64,000 nucleotides of DNA from Ostrinia nubilalis (Eukaryota; Arthropoda; Insecta; Lepidoptera; Crambidae): positions 3,162,001 through 3,226,000 of the forward strand of contig NC_087096.1 of the NCBI RefSeq assembly GCF_963855985.1, read 5' to 3'. This document shows positions 1 to 12,123 of the stretch, in pieces; the stretch's first letter is position 1; every line of letters starts with the position of its first letter. The position numbers were made by a program, and so were the translations under genes. The notes beneath the pieces were generated by a model. That model was not told the origin of the DNA and did no database searches. It saw only the letters and a program-made list of their open reading frames with translations.

Positions 1-2425
1 TTGATTTCATTGTGTCTCCTCGATTCGCTGGGCTTGAAGTGTTAAATGATCCTTATGGGTTAAGTTTTATAACTCCTCGTATTTCTCGCAGTGATCTGTC
101 AACAAATTTTTTGCTACTACACAACTTATGACCAAAAATGAACCTAAAATAAATACAGTCCACGCTAGGGTGCGCCTGTTGAGACATAAGTGATTTTCTA
201 AAGTCGAAAACATTCAAAGTGTCACAAAAAGTATCCCATTAATAACTTCTTTCAAGGCTGCCGTTCTTTCGTTTCAGAATTCCTGCTCAAGTATTGCAGT
301 ATCGTTATGCGAGTAATTTAAAAAGCAATATGTTAATGCGCCTAGAATATTTAAGCAGGTATCCGACGAATGCATATCTCTCGCGATAATTTATTGATAA
401 CGCCATGAGTTGTATCAGAGCTTTTTGCGGACCCCGTAAATAGCCAGGAATCTTTGTAACGTGCGCACGAGAGCCTTAAAAGTCATAACCAATGCGGTGG
501 CTTACCACCTCAGAATGGTCATCTAAAGTCATATTTATTTATTCATTTATTCACTGGCTTTTTGCGTATTGACAAGATGTGTTTAATTGTTAGCAGAGTT
601 GATAAGATCAAACCTTTTGTGGGTTTTTCTTGAAAATAAATTTTGATTTTCTCCAAGGACGTAATTTTATGACACTTTTCAAAGTCAAAGTCAAAGTCAA
701 AATTTCTTTATTTGTTTAGACTAATAAATAGTTCTTACAAATCGTCATTTTGCTCTTAAGGAGCCTCTACATGTCTCATAATCTTTTTACCCTACCAGCG
801 CTTCGAGACCAACATTTGGCAAGTGCTGAGAAGAAGCGCCGCAACAAACTCAGTCACCACTGTCTGCCGGTTAATATAGATAAGTAGAAATAGTAGTAGT
901 AGGTACATTCAATTCAGGAGCAGTTCACTGAATTTACCATGCATTCTTGTATGGTGTATCTTATAAGAATGGGTATACAAGATTGCGTGGTATATTAAAC
1001 AAGGTAGTGACGTGCTAATATCTAGACTTACATATTAAGATACTAGTAGAAATTACTCGCATACATAAATTTGAATAACTTGGATTGACCAGTCCCCGAA
1101 AGCAGCGCCTGTTCACAGACATGACGAGTGAACCAGCCATCGCTTCACTCGACCATATTAGAGGGAATGTAACGACCCGCCTCACTACGCCACCACCCCA
1201 GAGACATTTCACGGTAAACGCGCCCATGCTGAGGCTGCCTCTATAATAAGATTAATATTATGTCTACCTACTAACCTATATCACTGACTTAAATATTATA
1301 TGCTTACGTGTAGATTGAAAATTGCATGGCATAACTATCTTAATACAAGCCTAACTCTACTATACTGAACAAAAAATTAATAAAATATTTTTCAATTTCC
1401 TTAACAAACTTGCTATCGGTACAGTCGGAAGAAATTAAGCTAAGTTTGAGTGCAATGTCGGCGCGTGGCCCGGCTGCATTTATGAAATACTCCCTCCTTG
1501 CATTGTGCAGGTATGGAGGTACGCCGTCAGCGACACACTGCTTTAGAGTACGACAAACTAGATTTTCCATGTTTTAAGTGATTATGTGAAAACATTATTG
1601 GTAGCTCACATGATAAATCCCCATTAAATCCTTACTGTCCATGGTATATCTGACTGTTCTTGAAGGTTTTGTCACCTGCCATCTGCTTTGTACTGGAGGC
1701 AAGTCGATCTTTAATTTCGACCTTCTGGTTAATTTTGGTTGCAGGTCTAATGACAGTTTAACTTTCCCCCGAGACAAAATTAACATTAATTGTTTGGGCT
1801 TTTATTGACGGTCAAGCTGTAGATCCTAGCTACCCGAGTAGCAAAATATGGTACTATATAAGACCTGAGAACATTTTAGAACATGTTCATAGGAGTTCCA
1901 GCAGTGTCCCGTATTTCAGAGTATTCTTCATTCCTTCTCTTCGCCAACTTTCTCTATCCTCCAGACCCGTGTGTACCTCATTATATGTACGTACATCAGA
2001 GATGGTCGCCTGGTCTGATTCAAACGCGGAATTTAGAGAACGCCGCGATTATTCATGCGCTTGCGCAACGGGAGGGCTCGAGAGTGGACGGTTCGCGACT
2101 GTAACAAGCTTTCGACCTCATTCGGGAAAGGTTAGATTGCATTGTGGTGCTTTTGATAATCGGGATTTAGGGAACAGTTTAGATAGGAAAAATTGCTAGA
2201 AAATGAGTGTTCAGTTATGTTACGTCATGATGATGTTCAAACTCAGAATTTAGTTTCACTCTCGTTTCTTGACTTACTTACTTGACTCGTTTCTTAGGAT
2301 GCTGAAATATTTGTGAGAAAGACGAAATTGATCCAGGGTACTTACATAGGTAGTATTTGACCACAATCGCACCTGGTAATATGATACAAGTAAATTATAC
2401 TGGTTAATAATATTTTATTTATTTA
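1..2425. other. non-genic, AT-rich DNA
   Basis: Apart from the interspersed repeat at 681-880, I see no supported gene. Short ORFs near 1015-1790 and 1883-2199 lack splice context and recognisable protein. Confidence 0.5.
681..880 (+). repeat. interspersed repeat, gctgagaagaagc type, copy 1
   Basis: Starts with (aaagtc)n and tttctttatttg and ends aagtgctgagaagaagcgcc ... aaactcagtcacca. Two more copies are in this window. Confidence 0.6.
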
Positions 2426-2672
2426 CTAGCTTTCCGCCCGCGGCTTCGCCCGCGTAGAATTTTGTCTGTCACAGAAAGATTTATCGCGCGCGTACCTGTT
2501 ACAAAAACCGGGATAAAAACTATCCTATGTCCTTTCCCGGGACTCAAACTATCTCTATGCCAAATTTCATCAAAATTGGTTCATTGGTTTAGGCGTGAAA
2601 GCAAGACAGACAGAGTTACTTTCGCATTAATAATAAAACTTTTATGCCAAATAAATTTGTACATAATATTCT
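2426..2672 (-). mobile_element. Helitron-like 3' end, copy 1
   Basis: On the minus strand it ends in a GC-rich palindrome (cgggcgaagccgcgggcgg) followed by CTAGT. The body contains aaaaactatcctatgtcctt and aaaattggttcattggttta, the usual lepidopteran interspersed-repeat sequence. Non-autonomous. Confidence 0.5.
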
Positions 2673-3471
2673 AATTGAAGCTTTGAAGTGAGCTCAATAA
2701 AAGATAAAGAAAAATAAAGAAGCACCTTCGATAGATACGCTGTGCTTTGTTTTGACAGACAGCTCTATTAATTAGGTATTGTAGCATTAACAACTGACTA
2801 TAAAGTACCCACAGGTTTGCAACAGTTTTTAAGAAATTCCTTTGTTACTATCAATCAGGACGAACGTGATTCGTTAATCAGCCCCAACCTAATAAGCTCC
2901 ACACAATGCGCTCCGCTTCATAGTTCCGTGTGTCTTTCACCAGGACGGTCTGGTCTAATTCAATCGTCGGACGGAGCGTCGCTGCACGATTTATCGGTCC
3001 GTTTCATACCGGCCGTCTTTTGTTCAGCAGCTCAGGAAGTCACGATTGACCGTCCGTAGGCGATGCGGTGCGGGCTACGCAGCGTTATAAACAAAGACAA
3101 TTTTCAGCGGTGGCAAGGGTCCGGTAGCTCGTGATTTGTGGTCTACATTCGAAGTTCGAACGTGAAAGTTAAGTGGGATGATGCGTGGTCTGAATATTGA
3201 TGGCCGTCTTTTTCATTACATTTGAGCTTTAGACTTAAATATACAGATGAAGCCACATCAAGTTATTACAGCATCTTACGTTATTGTAATAGTTGCTATT
3301 TGCCAACAAAGATGTACTCGTATAGTCTGATTTGATAGTTTAGGTACCACTGGGGTACAAACTTTATATGAAGAGCACGTGAGTCGTGTTAATGTTTCAG
3401 CCTCTTACGCAATACATTTACTTAATTATATCAGTAATGGCGCGAGCTGGTTTAAACATAATCATAACTAA

Positions 3472-3589
3472 GGCTGAGTTGCACCACCTAACTCTGACCG
3501 TAACTATAACGATAACCTGTGTTTTTTGTATGTAGTTTGACAGAATCTTGACGTTTGTTAAAGTAAAAGTAAGATGGTGCAACCCAGCC
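3472..3589. mobile_element. TWA-MITE (GGCTGAGTTGCACCA), copy 1
   Basis: About 118 bp with ends ggctgagttgcacca and complement of ggctgggttgcacca, flanked by TAA on both sides. A 3-bp TWA target suggests PIF/Harbinger. Confidence 0.8.
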
Positions 3590-3612
3590 TAAGTCTTCAA
3601 ATAAGATTTTAA

Positions 3613-3730
3613 CGCCCGTTTTCACCATCAATCTCTAATGTTTAAGTGACCCTTATGACAACACATAACAGGATTTTTTTTTCATAGGGGTCAGTTCAAA
3701 AATTAGGGATTGAAGGTGAAAACGGCCATA
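3613..3730. mobile_element. short MITE, CCCGTTTTCACCATCAAT ends
   Basis: A foldback of about 118 bp with arms gcccgttttcaccatcaat and ggtcact/aagtgacc blocks. A second copy is at 19919-20030. Both copies lie within 25 bp of a TWA-MITE. Confidence 0.7.
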
Positions 3731-3806
3731 AGACATCTATAAAGCCCTATTTATTTAAAGCCTTTTGAAATAGTTCACTCTTACTAGCATACCAAGGTAA
3801 GTCTAA

Positions 3807-3924
3807 GGCTGGGTTGCACCATCTTACTTTAACTTTGACAAACGTCAAAAATCTGTCAAACTCCATACAAAATACACCTGTTATCGTTATAGTTGCGGTC
3901 AAAGTTAGGTGGTGCAACTCAGCC
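3807..3924. mobile_element. TWA-MITE, copy 2 (inverted)
   Basis: The same family as the 3472 copy in opposite orientation. Two plus-strand and minus-strand ORFs here are translations of the element. Confidence 0.8.
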
Positions 3925-4389
3925 TTAGTGTTTTCAGCCTCTTTCGCAATACCTTTCTTTAATTTCAGTAATAGCACAAGCTGGTTTAAACACATAACTA
4001 TGTCTTCAAATAAGATTTTAAGACATCTATAAAGTCCTATTTAGTTCAGTATTTTAAAATAGCTTACTCTTACTAGTTAAGTAGTTAAGTATTTTAAAAT
4101 AGCTTACTCTTACTAGCATACCAGAGTAAGTCTAAGTCTCAAAGTAGGATAAAATTCAAATTCAAATCTTTATTGCGTACTAAGTGACAATTTGTAATGG
4201 TGGAAATTACATACACATGCGCTTAAGACTTAAAACCTAGGAGGTATTGCAACAGAGTAGGTGGCCATATTACATTTTACATAATACAAGAGATGTAACA
4301 TTACTTCAATGCTGGAGAATAACAAAACAAGCAGATTACAATATAAAGTATCTAGAGACATTTTCGGTGGTCGGTTGTTACATATTTAA

Positions 4390-4584
4390 CTAGCTCTCCC
4401 GGCGAACTTTGTTCCGCCTTAATGGCAATAAATAAGCAGACTTTTTTTTTATTTCGAACGGGATAAAAAGTATCCTATGTCCTTCTCCTGGCTCTAAACT
4501 ACCTCCCTGACAATTTTCAGCTAAATCGGTTCAGCCGTTCTTGAGTTATAAGTGGTATAACTAACACGACTTTCTTTTATATAT
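4390..4584 (-). mobile_element. Helitron-like repeat, copy 2
   Basis: About 195 bp ending (minus strand) in ggcggaacaaagttcgccgg, a short spacer and CTAGT. Nearly identical to the copy at 50224. Confidence 0.55.
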
Positions 4585-4727
4585 GTCAACGTGAAATTGT
4601 GAACTCTGTCAGTTTATAATATAACGCGTTAGATTGTAAAGTAACAGTGGGTTAGGTTAGGTTAGATTGTAATTTAACTACGTCAGATTATAATCTGATG
4701 GAATTCACAATTTTACGGTGACATATA

Positions 4728-4991
4728 CAGGGTGTTAGGTAAATGGGTATATGAGCCGACACTAGCCCATGTTAACATGGGCATATAAATGGTATGGTGA
4801 AGTCAGAAAATTGATATCTTTATTTTAATTATTTTAATTTTCATACAAATCGGATTTTATAAAATTTATTTTGTATGAAAATTAAAAAAAATAAAATGAT
4901 GATATCAAATTTCTGACTTCACCATACCATTTATATGCCCATGTTAACATGGGCTAGTGTCGGCTCATATACCCATTTACCTAACACCCTG
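4728..4991. mobile_element. TA-flanked MITE, CAGGGTGTTAGG family, copy A
   Basis: Almost the whole 264 bp is one inverted repeat: the arms (cagggtgttaggtaaatggg inwards through ctagcccatgttaacatggg) are about 120 bp each and near perfect. It is flanked by TA on both sides, as for Tc1/mariner-type elements. Three more copies are in this window. Confidence 0.85.
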
Positions 4992-5466
4992 TATATAGAT
5001 ATATTCGTTAATTGAGTAGAAACATTTACGTATTAAATATTGTCTCAGGGCTTTAGAAAAGCGTTAAAGCCAAACATATTGAAATCCCCAGATAGTATGC
5101 CTAAGAATCAGGCAGATATAATCACGTACGCGCCCGCGGCGAGAGCTGAGCGCAACAGGTGCGCGCGCGCCTCGCCGCAATTACCACGGGTGTGTAGGGA
5201 AATTAAAATTTATATTCTATTTCTAGGCTAAACCGTGGCTGATGAGCTGGGATCCTGAGCCGGAGGTAAAATGAGGAGGTTTGTAAACATAGGTAAAAAA
5301 TAAGTATTATTTTTTATGAACCCATGAATGATAAAATACATTTATGAATTTGAGCCCATCGCATCCAGTGTTGTTCAAAGAGAACATCAATTCATTTGTA
5401 TGTAAAAACCTAAACATTGATCGCTCTTGTTCAACAATCTAAACTTTATTAACGGGTTCATCCAGT

Positions 5467-5538
5467 GTCTAAGTAGCTCAGTTGGAAGAGCAGTCGCCCT
5501 GCAAGCGAAAGGTCGTGGATTTAATTCCCGCCTTAGGC
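5467..5538 (+). repeat. tRNA-like SINE head (anticodon-like TGC)
   Basis: Seven-base acceptor strands gtctaag/cttaggc pair with one G-U. An A-box (tagctcagttgg) is intact, the B-box is decayed (ggatttaattcc), and position 33 is C, not T. A tail with gattttttcaagtta follows. This is a tRNA-derived SINE or pseudo-tRNA. A related copy at 49311 shares the aagcgaaagg core and tail. Confidence 0.6.
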
Positions 5539-5562
5539 AGTTCGATTTTTTCAAGTTATTTA

Positions 5563-5757
5563 TAACTAACTTTTGCCCGTGGCTTCACCCGCGTGAAATT
5601 TAGTGTCACAGATCGGCATAAATTATAGCCTATATGTTAATCTGGGTTACAAACAATAATACTGTAAATTTTCAACAAAATCCGTTCAGTAGTTTTTGCG
5701 TGAAAGAGTAACAAACATCCAGACATCCAAACTTTCGCATTTTAATATTAGTAGAAT
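5563..5757 (-). mobile_element. Helitron-like repeat, copy 3, after a SINE
   Basis: Degraded relative with cccgtggcttcacccgcgtg at the end and the body motif aaaatccgttcagtagtttt. Joined to the tRNA-like repeat just upstream. Confidence 0.45.
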
Positions 5758-6147
5758 TTTTAAATCTAAACTTGGTACGAAATTTTTCCTTGTTGTTTTT
5801 TTTTCATAAGAAAGAAAAAGAAGCAGAGAAAGATCTGGGGAGTTACTTTCTGTGGGTCTAGTCAAAACGCACTTTAAAATCGCAAACCCATCGTAAACCA
5901 GTCGCAAACAAATAAACAAATCGCAAAAGAGGTCGATAACAAAAAAGGCTTAGTCAAACGGCAAAAAATCGAATCGCAAAGCCCTACCTATCGATAATCG
6001 AAAGACTGGATTGAAATTTCCCATACAAAGGCTTAGCCAACATGCATTTAAGACTCAATCAAAAACGAATCGAATCGCAACACCCGCCATTTTCATTGCG
6101 ATTACTAAAACCCCGGTGATAAGCTTCGATTCGATCGAAAACCAATA

Positions 6148-6265
6148 GGGTGAGTTGCACCACCTAACTTTAAACGTAACTATGACGTTAACCGGTGTTT
6201 TTTGTATGGAGTTTGACAGATTTTAGACGTTTGTCAAAGTTAAACTTAGATGGTGCAACCCACCC
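6148..6265. mobile_element. TWA-MITE, copy 3
   Basis: Ends gggtgagttgcacca and complement; carried inside the first 489-bp duplication unit. Confidence 0.75.
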
Positions 6266-6636
6266 TAAGGCTGTTTTGACAAATCCGTATCGCGATGTCG
6301 TTTTGACAGCTAGTTTGACAGCGAAGCATAGACGTAAACAGTGGGTCTAGTCAAAACGCACTTTAAAATCGCAAACCCATCGCAAACCAGTCGCAAACAA
6401 ATAAACAAATCGCAAAAGAGGTCGATAACAAAAAAGGCTTAGCCAAACGGCAAAAAATCGAATCGCAAAGCCCTACCTATCGATAATCGAAAGACTGGAT
6501 TGAAATTTCCCATACAAAGGCTTAGCCAACATGCATTTAAGACTCAATCAAAATCGAATCGAATCGCAACACCCGCCATTTTCATTGCGATTACTTAAAC
6601 CCCGGTGATAAGCTTCGATTATAACGAAAACCAATA

Positions 6637-6754
6637 GGGTGAGTTGCACCACCTAACTTTGACCGTAACTATGACGTTAACCGGTGTTTTTTGTATGGAG
6701 TTTGACAGATTTTAGACGTTTGTCAAAGTTAAACTAAGATGGTGCAACCCACCC
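6637..6754. mobile_element. TWA-MITE, copy 4
   Basis: A duplicate of the 6148 copy created by the 489-bp tandem duplication rather than by a new insertion. Confidence 0.75.
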
Positions 6755-7109
6755 TAAGGCTGTTTTGACAAATCCGTATCGCGATGTCGTTTTGACAGTT
6801 AATTTGACAGCGAAGCATAGACGTAAACAGAGAGCAGAAAGAAGGAAGAAACTAATTTAAAAAAAAAGCTTAAAAAAAGTAAAAACAATCGCAAAGTCAT
6901 AGACATTTTTTAACTTTTATTCGATTTTGAATGAACTTTTATATCGCCGCGTCGTTGGTGGTTCAATGTGCATTTTGGCTGCCATTTTCCGATCGAATCG
7001 AATCACTGGTGACGCGGCGACTGACATTAGTGAAAACTTCCCATTGGTTTGCGATGGCATTTTGACCTTTTACCTTAATAGATGCGACACACGGTGTTAT
7101 CAACTAGCC

Positions 7110-7280
7110 CTGAGCCCCGATTACGGTAATTTTTAACGTCTCCAATCCAGACACGCTTCTCGATTCTGCGATACGATTGGTCGTTCAACAGCGTACGTCA
7201 GCTGTTTTGACCAATCGTATCGCAGAATCAGAAGCGCGTCTGGATTGGAAACGTTAAAAGTTACCGTAATCGGGGCTCAG
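7110..7280. mobile_element. MITE beside its own empty site
   Basis: A 171-bp foldback with about 70-bp arms starting ctgagccccgattacgg. It interrupts the sequence caactagccc/agaatagggcgg. The same sequence without the insert follows directly at 7321-7362, so filled and empty versions of one tandemly duplicated site are side by side. The flanks read CTG and CAG, and the empty site has CAG, consistent with a 3-bp CWG target as used by some PIF/Harbinger elements. Confidence 0.8.
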
Positions 7281-7429
7281 AATAGGGCGGTATTTCCGTT
7301 GGAATGCAAAATCTGTACACACGGTGTTATCAACTAGCCCAGAATAGGGCGGTATTTCCGTAGGAATGCAAAACTATAGGCTAAGGTACAAAATATTTAA
7401 TATGTCATAGTCAAAGGTCGATATGCAGT

Positions 7430-8370
7430 CTCTTCGCGGAATGACTGGTCTATCCTAGGTTTGACCAAGGCCTTCAGGCAAACCCCGAAGTGAATTCTTA
7501 TTTCGGCCTTTGACTAAGTCAAACCTAGAAGTGCCTAAACGGTTCAGTCAAACGTCGAAACTAAAATAATCTGTTTCGGGCTTTGCCTAGTCAATCCTAG
7601 AAACGACTGACAGACTCGGTCAAAAGTAGACGGCAAATAGAAAACCAGCCATGTGTGAGTCGGATTCGCTCACGAAGGGTTCCGTGCGACTCTTTTGTTG
7701 TATGGGAGCCCCCTTAAATATTTATTTTATTTTAATTTTATGATTTATTTTTAAAATGCAACTAAAATTATGTGAATATTTCAAGGGTTCACCTGTTTAC
7801 GTTTTAATTAATATCAAGTAAAAAACTGCAACAAGTCACGTTTGCTGTATGGGATACCCCCTTAAATATTTAAGTATTTTATTAAATTATTTCTTTTTTA
7901 AGTGAATGATTCATGAGATACGAGCCTGGTGACAGACAACATTTAGCGAAGTCATAATAATAGGGTCTAAACTCTTTATCCTTTAAGGTAGCAGAACCCT
8001 AAAAATTAGTAATTAATCAAGATCGATCTAGAAATACTGACAACCAACCTCAGTACTGTATAAGTTTAGTTACTCGTACCTTCACCTAAAGAGATAGCTG
8101 CGCGTGCGCATGAAAACCGACCGTCGTAACGCCTATGCAATAAGTTCGAGATCAGAATTAAGTACAGTTTAGTTTAAAGTCTTAATTGAGGTTTGACTAG
8201 TCAAACCCCGATTTCATGAAATTGAGTTTCGACCTTTTCCTGACCAAATTAGTTACTCCTAGGTTTGACTAACATTATTTAGTCAAAGGCCGAAATGTTT
8301 GGGCTTTGACTAAGACTTCTAGTCAGACCTGAGGATTGACTAGTCAAACCTAGGAGTGCCGGAACTTCGA
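7430..8370. repeat. region with AGTCAAACCTAGG-type subrepeats
   Basis: The motif (a)gtcaaacctagga, in either orientation, recurs near 7450, 7510 and 7590 and again near 8195, 8265 and 8345. Gtcaaaggccgaaat companions lie at about 7500 and 8295. This is typical of subterminal repeats at both ends of a DNA transposon of about 0.9 kb. The centre (7640-7990) has a gggttccgt ... agaaccctaaaaa inverted pair, a common lepidopteran repeat. Confidence 0.5.
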
Positions 8371-8556
8371 GGTTTGAATATAACAAATACAAATACCATT
8401 GCAACGCTAACGGCACCAATAAATCACCCATAATAAATAGAAAATAAAATGTTCAAGCTTTGGAGGAGCATTCTATAATCAAACCTATACTTATAATAAA
8501 TCTGTAGAGAGGTCAATTCTGTACATGAAATATATTTTCAAAATAACTATCAGGGG

Positions 8557-8602
8557 GTGATTAGTGATCGATACTGATGCCAAAAATGCAATCAGTAAAA
8601 TT

Positions 8603-8635
<33 letters not shown>

Positions 8636-8989
8636 ATGTTCCTTCTATGAAACAAAAACTACTCGACGGATTTTAACGAAACTTGGTATAATTATTCTTC
8701 GTACTCCTGGGCAGGTAATAGTATACTTAGGAATTCCCACGGGAACGGGAATTAGCGGGAAAATCCTTTTGTATGAAAAATCTAAACCGCTTAAGTTAGA
8801 CGCTTGAAATTTGGCATGCAGGTATCTTAGTAAACTTAAAGCTTAGTTACAACAGGATATTGCAAAATTCCCACGGCAACGGGAGTTAGCGGGAAAACAC
8901 ATTTGTATGAAAAAATCTAAACCGCGTAAGATAGATGAAGGGGTTAAAACGGGATCCACGCGTACGATGTCGCGGGCGGCCGCTAGTGA
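8557..8989 (+). mobile_element. Helitron-like fragment with (GTCT)n
   Basis: Starts near a (gtct) microsatellite (8604-8634) and has two diverged copies of a block with cccacgg(g/c)aacggga and ttagcgggaaaa (about 8733 and 8870). It ends gcgggcggccgctagt, a GC-rich hairpin followed by CTAG as in Helitron 3' termini. No Rep/helicase, so non-autonomous. Confidence 0.5.
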
Positions 8990-9237
8990 ATAAATAATAT
9001 CCTTGGACATTTTTACACTACGCTTCTAGTCCCAAACTAAGCAAAGCTTGTACTATGGGTACTAGACAACGGATATATACATACTTAAATACTTTCAAGG
9101 CATGTCACATGTCTAAATAGCCTCATGCCTGCCACAAAGTTTAACACCAGAGTTGTGATTTTCGTGGTCAGCGCGATTGGAAACGAACAAGCTAAGAAAA
9201 GACATCAACGCGTTACATCTTACAATGAATATTACTA

Positions 9238-9420
9238 GTTTTTTTATGCGGTTTTGCCTGCGTGAAATACAGTTTAACACAGATCGTTATAAATTATAGC
9301 CTATACGTTATTTTGATGTTTAAGCTTTACTATTGTAAAGTTTCATCAAAATCGTTTTCGTAGTTTTCGCGTGAAAGAGTTACAAACATACATCCATCTT
9401 CACAAACTTTTTACATTTAT
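9238..9420 (-). mobile_element. Helitron-like repeat, copy 4
   Basis: Degraded copy (tgcctgcgtgaaat ... cgtagttttcgcgtgaaaga) truncated by a TWA-MITE fragment. Confidence 0.4.
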
Positions 9421-9423
9421 GTT

Positions 9424-9481
9424 AAAACTTGACAGATTTTTGACGTTATTAAAGTTAAAGTAAGATGGTGCAACCCATCCT
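9424..9481. mobile_element. TWA-MITE fragment
   Basis: Only the last half (cagatttttgacgtt to gatggtgcaaccca) remains, joined to a Helitron-like fragment on its left. Confidence 0.6.
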
Positions 9482-10621
9482 AAGTAAGCTGGGTGTTGGC
9501 TAAAAGGTTTTCTTCTTTAGATCAAGCTATGAAATAAAATACAATGTAAATAATCAAGCAACAACTAAAGCAGACCTAGCCCGATATTTGCAATAGAAGA
9601 TTACCTCCATCCCGTTAGCATCGCACCCATAAATAATGCATCAGATATATCCGCTCGCGCATGATAAGGCTTCGGCACGCGTTTGTTAACTGATATTGTT
9701 CAAACATTGTTTAAGCATACAACTAACCATTGTTGGCTTTAATAATGCGCCTTTCGCTGTGCCTTGCTGAATTTTAAAATGTACCAGATATTATCGGCAC
9801 ATTTCTAATGGCTAGCCAGTTAAATAGGTACAGCCTTGATTAGAATGCTCGATAGCGAAGAAGGATATTCTGTAAAGTATTTAGCGAGGTTGTAGTTGAA
9901 AACGAGAAACAAGCTCATGTGGCCTATTTATGAGCTGCGAATTCCTTAGCAATTTTATAAGCTTGAATCGGAATTTAATCCAACGCTTTTAAGCAGGTAG
10001 TATTCTCAGAGTAGCATTCTCATATTCTCAGTAGCTATTCTCCGGAGCTTTTAAACTTCCTAAAGACTTTCAATAAAATGTTTCGTTTGCCTCCTGTCCT
10101 ATAAAAAAAAGGATAAAATGACGCCTCAACATTAATTCAACAGGCAAGTAACGACAAAAATTTGAACGATATTGCCACGTAAATAATATAGGTAAGTTAT
10201 ATTTATAAAATGCAAATAACATACAAGACGTGCACACCGATCCAAACTATAATTAAAATAAATAATAAATGACATGTTTCCCTTACAAAAACAAACACAA
10301 TGGAACCAAGCATCGATATATCAACCTAATGTAATTCAATAAAACTATACCGATACTTCCTCGCCCAAAGGGAATTATTTACTGCCCTCCGGCTTGCATT
10401 ATTCACAATCGAATAATCAATTCAACACTCAATTCCCGTCACAACTCGATTTAATATCGAACCTATCGAAAACTGAATCATGGCAACGATTTCGATTTCT
10501 ATTATTCGAATACACTGGCTCGCCTCCGGCCAAATGTGATGTGACAATAATAGAAACTGGAGTTGTAAAGGAATTGGGCACAGTAAGGATTCAACAAACA
10601 GGTAAAGCAGGGTGGGTCTCC

Positions 10622-10830
10622 AGCGCGTGTTTTGCCCTACACAATCAACAAAAACATGTCAACATTTAACAAAAAAAACATTGTTTCACTACATGGTTTT
10701 GTTTAGATTAACAATGTTTTTGCTTTCCATGCCCGGTGGAGAACACGTATGTAGTGAAACAATGTTTTGTGTACACAATTTGGTAGAAAGTTGACATGTT
10801 TTTTTTTTCTTGTGTAGGGTAAAACACGCT
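10622..10830. mobile_element. 209-bp palindromic MITE
   Basis: The ends agcgcgtgttttgccctaca and complement, with inner arms aacattgtttcactacat, make an almost complete hairpin. The ORFs overlapping it come from the hairpin. Confidence 0.8.
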
Positions 10831-11131
10831 GAAAGGAAACTCAAGCTAAACACTATGCTGCGATTTTGCAATTATAAGACCCAATTGTAAACACTTAATA
10901 TGCAATAAAAAATTTGAATTTGAATTTGAATATGTACCCAACTATATTCTGAATGGCTGTCGACTAAAGTTCATAGGGTTTATAAAATTATGGCAAAATT
11001 TTCATGAAAGACTAATTATTTGGTTAATAATACAGCGCAAAACAATGTTTTTATTGATTTGATAAACTAGTTTCAGGCTGTTTTAAGTCATTCTTCTTAC
11101 CGTGTTTATGCCTTTATTCTAGTCGAGGAGG

Positions 11132-11345
11132 AATTTATTTATTTATTTTATTTATTTATACTTCAGCACACAAAGTAACAAATGCACTGTGGCGGACTTA
11201 ATGCCGGATGGCATTCTCTGCCAGTCAACCACGGGTCATGCAGAAAGAGTAAGGCGGTGCAAAAAATTTACATTTTTGATAATAAACCTACTTACATAAG
11301 ATTACATAAAATAAATAACATAATACAAATAAATATAATAGACAT
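11132..11345 (-). repeat. LINE-like 3' tail repeat
   Basis: (ttta)n followed by ggcggacttaatgccggatg and cattctctgccagtcaacc, a sequence widespread in Lepidoptera. Probably a reverse-oriented LINE 3' end. Confidence 0.4.
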
Positions 11346-11861
11346 AGGTACACATAAATACATAAACATAATAATATTATAGATGTACACATCACTTATG
11401 TCTGAGATAGCGAGAAAATGGAGAAAAAAGGTCATTCAGGAATAAGGAGACCCTTCATCTTTCTCTACCTCTGGATGATCAGATTTGTTCAAGTAAGCTA
11501 CGATCGAAATTTTGAGAGATCCTGAACTTTCACAGTGACTACCGATCCTAATTTCATTGTGCATTTGTGTTGGTACTGAATGCATTAGAATAGATGAGTA
11601 GACTTGTAATCGGTTTCGCGTAACACTTGATTGTTTCAATGGTTTGTTCGTGAAGTGTAGTAGGCTATAACGACTATGGCTCCAACTCTATTGGAAGCAA
11701 AGACTTTTGAGTAGTACATGTATAGGTCCTACTAGACAAGCTTGCTCAGAATGAAACCAAATTCGAACATAAATAATGGCAGCTTTTTAAAAGTAAGGAT
11801 TTCTGGATCAAGTAGAACTCAATCACTTTCTTATTCAAAGTTTTTTTTATAATAAATGCGC

Positions 11862-11935
11862 GGAATAACTGGGACTTGAACTCAGAAAGGTCCGGCTCTC
11901 TAGTTCAAAACACTAAAGTGCTAAATTGATTTCTT
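11862..11935 (-). repeat. tRNA-like fragment
   Basis: Minus strand: ttagcactttagtg, then gagttcaagtccc as a B-box. Arms do not close into a good cloverleaf, so probably a SINE remnant. Confidence 0.35.
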
Positions 11936-12123
11936 GAAATATAAATCAATAGTAGTAAATTGAATCGGTAGCAACGCTTTTCTTCCAAATAACCAATGTT
12001 TAATTGACTTCAAAACGCCTGCAGCTCCATTAAGTTTAATTTATATGGGTGTCTATTTGTGTATCAAATTGATATCTTAATTTACTCAGTCCATTCATAA
12101 CTGTGTCTCAAATAATAGAGTTA

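Larger units (their letters stand above)
5852..6829. repeat. 489-bp tandem duplication
   Basis: The segments 5852-6340 and 6341-6829 are almost identical (a few substitutions, such as cgtaaa/cgcaaa). Each starts gtgggtctagtcaaaacgca and contains one TWA-MITE (6148-6265 and 6637-6754). The near identity suggests a recent event. Sequence related to the start also occurs at about 24697-24850. Confidence 0.92.

Noticed and set aside
4650..4668. Three TTAGG repeats, the insect telomere motif
   Set aside because: Only three units inside other repeat DNA; far too short for a telomeric tract.
5467..5538. Functional tRNA-Ala (TGC)
   Set aside because: The B-box is decayed, position 33 is not T, arms mismatch, and a SINE-like tail and a related copy exist.
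8604..8634. (GTCT)n microsatellite as an independent feature
   Set aside because: It belongs to the Helitron-like repeat that often carries it in Lepidoptera.
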